A stretch of DNA of 35,321 bases, from assembly GCA_947630015.1 (NCBI GenBank), contig CANRFY010000020.1, positions 1 through 35,321 on the forward strand, in the 5' to 3' direction. Under the pieces are notes generated by a model, which had not been told where the DNA came from, searched no databases, and saw only the letters and a program-made list of their open reading frames with translations. The first letter of the stretch is position 1; every line of letters begins with the position of its first letter. Origin of the DNA: an uncultured Clostridia bacterium (GTDB lineage Bacteria > Bacillota > Clostridia > Oscillospirales > CAG-272). The translations under genes and the position numbers were made by a program. Of the stretch, positions 32,378 to 35,321 are shown piece after piece.

Positions 32378-34747
32378 ATGGGAATCGAGCTGTACGAACA
32401 CAATCGAATCGCGTATGAATCAGCGGCCGCGATGCTGTCTGCGGCAGGCAAAGCCGCCGTCGTACATCCGACCGGAACGGGCAAGTCCTTCATCGGCTTC
32501 AAATACTGCGAGGACAACCCCGACAAGAGAATCCTATGGTTGTCGCCGAGTGAATATATATTCAAAACGCAGATCGAAAATCTCAAAGCCTCCGGCGCAG
32601 ATGTGCCGCAGAACATCATTTACATGACGTATGCGCGCCTCATGCGAATGAGCGGCGACGAGATGGCGGAGATCGAACCTCAGATCATAATCGCAGATGA
32701 ATTTCATCGCGCGGGCTCTCATTTTTGGGGTGCGGCGGTGCAAAGGCTCTTGAGCTTATATCCAAGCGTCCCCGTTCTCGGGCTGTCCGCGACGGCAATC
32801 CGCTATCTCGACGACCAGCGGGACATGGCGGAAGAGCTGTTCGACGGCAACGTAGCGTCGGAAATGACGCTCGGAGAGGCGATCGTGCGCGGAATCCTGC
32901 CCGCGCCGAAGTATGTCATGGCGGCGTTCGTGTATCAAAACGAGCTTGACAGGCTGAAAAAGAAAATCTGCTCGCACCGCAACAAAGCTGTCCGCGACGC
33001 GGCTGAAAGGTATTATGAAGCCCTTCGCCGCGCGCTCGAAATGGCAGACGGACTTGACGTGATCTTCGACAAGCACATGGAGAAGCGCACAGGCAAATAT
33101 CTTGTGTTTACATCCAACATCGAGGCAATGCGCGAGTGCATGAGTCACGTCCCCGAATGGTTCGGGAAAGTAGATGCAAATCCGCATATTTATTCATTAT
33201 ATTCACTCGACCGTGAGACCTTGAAATCGTTCGACGAGTTCAAAGCGGACGCGGACACGTCGCATCTCCGTCTCCTGTTCTGCATCGACGCGCTGAACGA
33301 GGGCATCCACGTCGACGACATTGATGGCGTGATTTTGTTCCGGCCGACAATTTCCCCCATTATATATAAGCAGCAGATCGGGCGCGCGCTGTCGGCGGGA
33401 AAGTCACATACGCCGATCATTTTCGACATTGTGAACAATTTCGAGAGCTTGTACAGCATCGGCTCGATCGAGGAGGAAATGCGCGCGGCCATCACGTACT
33501 ACAACTACTTCGGTGACGGCGAAAAGATCGTCGCCGACCGGTTCCGTGTGATTGATGAGGTCCGCGACTACCGCCAACTTTTCAATCAACTGGAAGAAAC
33601 GCTGACGAATTCGTGGGACACGATGTACGCCTGCGCAAAGTCCTATCACGAAGAACACGGAAACCTTTATGTACCCGTCGATTACAAAACGCCCGACGGC
33701 TACACACTCGGCGCGTGGCTGCGGACGCAGCGAATGATCCGCGCCGGCAAGGCGATCGGCATCCTCGGCGAGGACAGGATCGCGAAGCTCGACGCGCTCG
33801 GTATGCGCTGGGAGAGCATCAACGACGTGTCATGGGAACGCCACTATGCCGCGTGCAGGGCGTATCGCGACGAGTTTGGCGATCTCAACATCGCGGGCGA
33901 TTATGTGACAAACGACGGGCTGCCGCTCGGGAAATGGATCATTTCCGTCCGAAAATACCGCAAAAACGGGATAAAATCAAACTATTTCACACCCGAACGC
34001 GAGCGGATGCTTGACGAACTCGGCATGATCTGGGACTCACCGGATTATTTATGGAACAGAAATTATGACGCGGCAAAGTCATATTATGACAGACACGGAA
34101 ATTTGGATGCGCCGCGCGGCCATATGGAAAACGGCGTAAAACTATACAATTGGCTGTCGGATTTGCGCAAGCTCTATCACGGCGGGTCGGGGCGACGCGG
34201 CACGCTGACGGACGAGCAGATCGCGCAGATGGAAGCGCTCGGAATGCGGTGGGAAACGAGGCAGAGCCTTGCGTTCGAGAAGGGCTATACCTATGCGAAG
34301 GCATATTCCGCCGAACACGGTGCGGCCGACGCTCCGTATGCATACGTGACGCCGGACAGGTTCAAGTTGGGCGTGTGGCTGTCGAAATGCCGCGAAAAGT
34401 ACGCGAAGGGCGCGCTCGACGGCGACAAAATCGCAAAACTTGAAGCGATCAACATGGTGTGGAGCAAGTCGCGCAAGAACGATTGGGACGAGTGCTTTGA
34501 GAGCGTCCGCGAATATTACCGCGCGCACGGCGATTTGGCAATCCCGACGGGCTACAAAGCCGGCGGCGTGTGGCTGAATAAATGGCTGAACGAGCAAAAG
34601 CAGATCATGCTCGGCCGGCGCGGGGACAAAACGCTCACCGACGAGCAGACCGCGAAGCTGCGGTCGATAGGGTTTACGGTTGGGAAGATGAACAGAAAAA
34701 CTCCTGTCAGACGCACCGACGCTGAGAGACCGGGTACGCATATTTAA
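32378..34747 (+). CDS. Superfamily 2 helicase with five helicase-associated domains
   Basis: This 789-residue protein has an SF2 helicase core: Walker A HPTGTGKS near residue 29, DEFH box IIIADEFHRAG near 107, LGLSATAIRY near 135, and the C-terminal lobe with CIDALNEGIHVDD and QQIGRALSAGK. From residue 412 to 775 there are five helicase-associated (HA) repeats of about 70 residues. Each runs from W/F-x5-A-x2-Y to LG-W/M and contains a HGNL/FGDL-type turn; HA domains are thought to bind nucleic acid. GGAAGGAG lies eight bases before the ATG. It follows the invertible segment and precedes a sugar transferase gene. A role in regulating the downstream polysaccharide genes or in defence is conceivable but unproven. 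Confidence 0.9.
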   Translation: MGIELYEHNRIAYESAAAMLSAAGKAAVVHPTGTGKSFIGFKYCEDNPDKRILWLSPSEYIFKTQIENLKASGADVPQNIIYMTYARLMRMSGDEMAEIEPQIIIADEFHRAGSHFWGAAVQRLLSLYPSVPVLGLSATAIRYLDDQRDMAEELFDGNVASEMTLGEAIVRGILPAPKYVMAAFVYQNELDRLKKKICSHRNKAVRDAAERYYEALRRALEMADGLDVIFDKHMEKRTGKYLVFTSNIEAMRECMSHVPEWFGKVDANPHIYSLYSLDRETLKSFDEFKADADTSHLRLLFCIDALNEGIHVDDIDGVILFRPTISPIIYKQQIGRALSAGKSHTPIIFDIVNNFESLYSIGSIEEEMRAAITYYNYFGDGEKIVADRFRVIDEVRDYRQLFNQLEETLTNSWDTMYACAKSYHEEHGNLYVPVDYKTPDGYTLGAWLRTQRMIRAGKAIGILGEDRIAKLDALGMRWESINDVSWERHYAACRAYRDEFGDLNIAGDYVTNDGLPLGKWIISVRKYRKNGIKSNYFTPERERMLDELGMIWDSPDYLWNRNYDAAKSYYDRHGNLDAPRGHMENGVKLYNWLSDLRKLYHGGSGRRGTLTDEQIAQMEALGMRWETRQSLAFEKGYTYAKAYSAEHGAADAPYAYVTPDRFKLGVWLSKCREKYAKGALDGDKIAKLEAINMVWSKSRKNDWDECFESVREYYRAHGDLAIPTGYKAGGVWLNKWLNEQKQIMLGRRGDKTLTDEQTAKLRSIGFTVGKMNRKTPVRRTDAERPGTHI

Positions 34748-34788
34748 ATCTTTTTGATATTTAAGTAAAATGGTCAGGATCATGTGAA

Positions 34789-35310
34789 ATGAACAATACG
34801 ACACAAATAAACGCTGAGGAATATTCAACGATCGATATGGAGATCGAACAGCACGAAAAGATAATTCTTCCGTTTGAAAAAACCGGGGAATATTACATAG
34901 AGCCGCTCGGCGAGATCGGAAAAAAGCCTGTCTATGAGTTTGTGAAACGCTTTTTCGACATCGTTGTATCGGCGATTGCGCTGATCGTTCTTGCTTTGCC
35001 AATGGCAGTCATAGCGATTCTAATAAAGATAAAATCCCCTGGTCCTGTGCTTTACAAGCAGGAAAGGCTCGGACTCAACGGCAGAAAAATAAAAATCATA
35101 AAGTTCAGAACAATGAGAGTTGATGCAGAAGCGGCGGGCGCTCAGTGGTCGCAGGGGGACGACGATCCGCGAATTTTCCCGCTTGGACGTAAGCTGCGGA
35201 AAACAAGATTGGACGAGCTTCCGCAGCTTGCATCGATATTCACGGGGGAAAGAGATATAATAGAGACAACCAAGAAAAACGTAGGTTTTTCAAGGGTTGT
35301 CGCGGCTTGA
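34789..35310 (+). pseudogene. C-terminally truncated sugar transferase (polyprenyl-phosphate type)
   Basis: This 173-residue reading frame starts like an initiating sugar transferase of exopolysaccharide synthesis, which loads a sugar phosphate onto undecaprenyl phosphate. KRFFDIVVSAIALIVLALP gives the membrane helix at about residues 55-80. SPGPVLYKQERLGLNGR, IIKFRTMRVDAE and LGRKLRKTRLDELPQL are canonical family blocks. After IFTGE the family normally continues with a S-VGPRP motif and about 45 more residues; here an unrelated tail of about 20 residues ends in TGA. The missing motif is conserved in the catalytic domain, so the product is probably inactive. The break lies 60 bases before the end of the frame. 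A contribution from assembly error cannot be excluded. Confidence 0.75.
35265..35301. other. Hairpin in the foreign tail of the sugar transferase
   Basis: GACAACC pairs with GGTTGTC and, further in, AAAAAC with GTTTTT around a GTAG loop. It lies in the stretch that replaces the normal 3' end of the gene and may be the end of an inserted element cut by the window edge. Confidence 0.4.
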
Positions 35311-35321
35311 TCAATTTCGTT

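Overview
The window comes from a GC-rich, spore-forming, fermentative anaerobe of the Firmicutes (class Clostridia). The grounds are an electron-bifurcating [FeFe]-hydrogenase operon, the sporulation genes sigG, spoIVB and spoVT, an S-layer-homology protein, DUF1385/YqhQ next to prmC, strong GGAGG ribosome sites and canonical sigma-A promoters. I cannot name the genus.

Layout. Positions 333-5315 hold a plus-strand hnd operon: hndA, a GHKL ATPase, a cysteine-poor hndB, hndC and hndD. They encode a trimeric NAD/ferredoxin-linked hydrogenase plus two accessory proteins. Then come a minus-strand S-layer-domain protein, tRNA-Ala(CGC), the DNA glycosylase tag, an orphan divergent ParE-like topoisomerase subunit and a small membrane protein with an acidic cysteine-rich tail. 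A 626-base non-coding stretch at 11402-12027 carries dispersed and tandem hairpin repeats. It is followed by a translationally coupled rarA-DUF2752-DUF4234 operon and by sigG and spoIVB.

From 16853 to 28268 most genes read leftwards in two operons. One runs from an apgM-type enzyme (possible homoserine kinase) through thrC and serC to serA, for threonine and serine synthesis. The other runs yqhQ-prmC-cimA-ddl-pncC-pfkA. Leftward spoVT, with a small cysteine-rich ORF overlapping its end, follows.

From about 29195 the window becomes accessory. A 149-bp sequence that includes the spoVT start occurs twice in direct orientation (one mismatch) and flanks an XRE regulator. Next is a tyrosine recombinase, then a 404-bp segment bounded by 56-bp inverted repeats (53/56 matching). 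Each repeat holds two copies of a CCACATTA-N6-TAATGTGG site. Inside the segment, a consensus promoter (TTGACT-N17-TATAAT) points left, away from the next gene, and a 24-base palindrome followed by T's lies between it and that gene. The next genes are a helicase with five helicase-associated domains and a C-terminally truncated sugar transferase. The arrangement reads as an invertible promoter switch, shown here in the presumed OFF orientation, controlling the helicase and probably a surface-polysaccharide locus beyond the window. This is the strongest candidate for a noteworthy system here.
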